From assembly GCA_023460175.1 (NCBI GenBank), contig JAEWRC010000155.1, positions 1 to 30,385 of the forward strand: a stretch of DNA of 30,385 nucleotides, written 5' to 3'. A model generated the notes under the pieces. The model had not been told where the DNA came from and did no database searches. It saw nothing but the letters and a program-made list of their open reading frames with translations. Positions 30,012 through 30,385 of the stretch are shown one piece after another. Positions within the stretch are counted from its first letter, which is position 1, and every line of letters starts with the position of its first letter. The position numbers and the translations under genes are program-made. Source of the stretch: Actinomycetes bacterium. Its GTDB lineage: Bacteria > Actinomycetota > Actinomycetes > Mycobacteriales > Mycobacteriaceae.

Positions 30012-30385
30012 TCAGTCCGAGGGTGGTGGTTGGGGTTGGAAGGGGTCGTACCACCACCATTGGGCGCGTTCGCCGGTGGGGCCGGGGCACGGTGGGACCT
30101 CTGGTGGTGGGTTTTGTGGTGGGCGGGCTAGTGCGCCGGGGTGTAAGGGTTGGCCGTCGGGGTTGGTGACGATGAGGTGGTCGGCGGGGCCGGTGAGGGT
30201 GATCAGGCCGTGGTGGTGGGCGCGGTGGTGGTAGGGGCAGACCAGGACGAGGTTGTGCAGTTCGGTGGGGCCGCCGTGTTCCCAGTGGATGAGGTGGTGG
30301 GCGTGCAGGCCGCGGGTGGCTGCGCAGCCGGGTACGACGCAGCATTTGTCGCGGTGTTCGAGTGCGCGGCGTAGGCGGCGGCCGA
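30012..30385 (-). CDS. DUF222/HNH endonuclease (C-terminal part, runs off the window)
   Basis: On the minus strand the frame from the window edge to TGA 30012-30014 gives 123 residues of a 13E12/REP-type HNH protein. The metal/nuclease segment reads CCVVPGC, then GLHAHHLIHWEHGGPT, NLVLVCPYHHRAHHHG. The tail GERAQWWWYDPF plus a Pro/Gln end is typical for this group. The N-terminal DUF222 domain lies outside. These proteins occur in many copies in mycobacterial genomes and some are linked to mobile REP13E12 elements; activity is rarely shown. This frame, rather than the longer arginine/proline-rich frame on the same strand, has the family motifs. The 137 bp between it and the CtaG stop show nothing recognisable. 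Confidence 0.85.
   Translation of the reverse strand, partial: GRRLRRALEHRDKCCVVPGCAATRGLHAHHLIHWEHGGPTELHNLVLVCPYHHRAHHHGLITLTGPADHLIVTNPDGQPLHPGALARPPQNPPPEVPPCPGPTGERAQWWWYDPFQPQPPPSD

Noticed and set aside
29959..30345. 128-codon Arg/Pro/Thr-rich minus-strand frame at the window end
   Set aside because: The adjacent minus-strand frame contains the complete HNH motifs and conserved tail of the DUF222 family, so this one is a shadow.
29875..30385. GT-rich plus-strand tract as a repeat or CRISPR-like array
   Set aside because: The GGT/GTG richness is the complement of His/Pro codons of the HNH protein; there are no regular repeats or spacers.

Overview
The window is high-GC actinobacterial DNA from a mycobacterium, most likely a fast-growing Mycolicibacterium-type species. 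The evidence is a PPE-family protein tail with the PPW signature, a mycolate reductase, DUF222/HNH and CopD/CtaG-like proteins, and a gene order that largely follows the M. tuberculosis Rv2511-Rv2482c block. Many starts are leaderless-looking: a TANNNT -10 hexamer lies 6-8 nt before the ATG/GTG.

Layout. 1-572: 3' end of a PPE-PPW gene, a strong shared hairpin terminator and tRNA-His (minus). 618-5950: orn (minus), a HerA-like ATPase (plus), cmrA (minus), a UMF1-type MFS transporter (plus) and a proline-rich MmpS-like membrane protein (minus), packed as alternating divergent and convergent genes. 6077-8488: an S9-family serine peptidase, then two very small membrane-protein genes behind a near-perfect SigF-type promoter. 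8485-18639: the leucine/branched-chain keto-acid catabolic locus. The TetR repressor bkaR is divergent from accD1-accA1-fadE19-maoC-citE-bkdA-bkdB-bkdC, and a nested palindromic operator lies between them. 18640-20874: echA14 (minus), a Fic adenylyltransferase gene with its own unusual operator array, and tRNA-Arg (minus). 21031-27837: lipQ-like esterase, WS/DGAT acyltransferase, PlsC (HAD-acyltransferase fusion) and PlsB2, a glycerolipid synthesis group whose last three genes overlap. 27871-29874: a large CopD-CtaG membrane protein. 30012-30385: C-terminal part of a DUF222/HNH endonuclease (minus) that runs off the window.

How the genes work together. BkdABC makes isovaleryl-CoA from the leucine keto acid. 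FadE19 desaturates it, AccA1/AccD1 carboxylate methylcrotonyl-CoA, the MaoC-type hydratase hydrates methylglutaconyl-CoA, and CitE cleaves the HMG-CoA to acetyl-CoA and acetoacetate. The scoA/scoB and fadD35 genes that sit at this locus in M. tuberculosis are absent between bkaR and accD1. The lipid group (WS/DGAT, PlsC, PlsB2) covers the first glycerol-3-phosphate acylations and storage-lipid acyl transfer.

The most unexpected structure is upstream of the Fic gene. Two copies of TGAAGT-N15-ACTTCA (19566-19592 and 19607-19633) place four half-sites at 21/20/21 bp steps. They straddle the -10 element and the GTG start of a Fic protein that carries its own C-terminal winged helix, which suggests an autoregulated switch. 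Other points of note are a four-codon, potentially leaderless upstream ORF overlapping the start of the MmpS-like gene, a crotonase lacking both catalytic glutamates, and a 42-residue lysine-repeat tail on PlsC.
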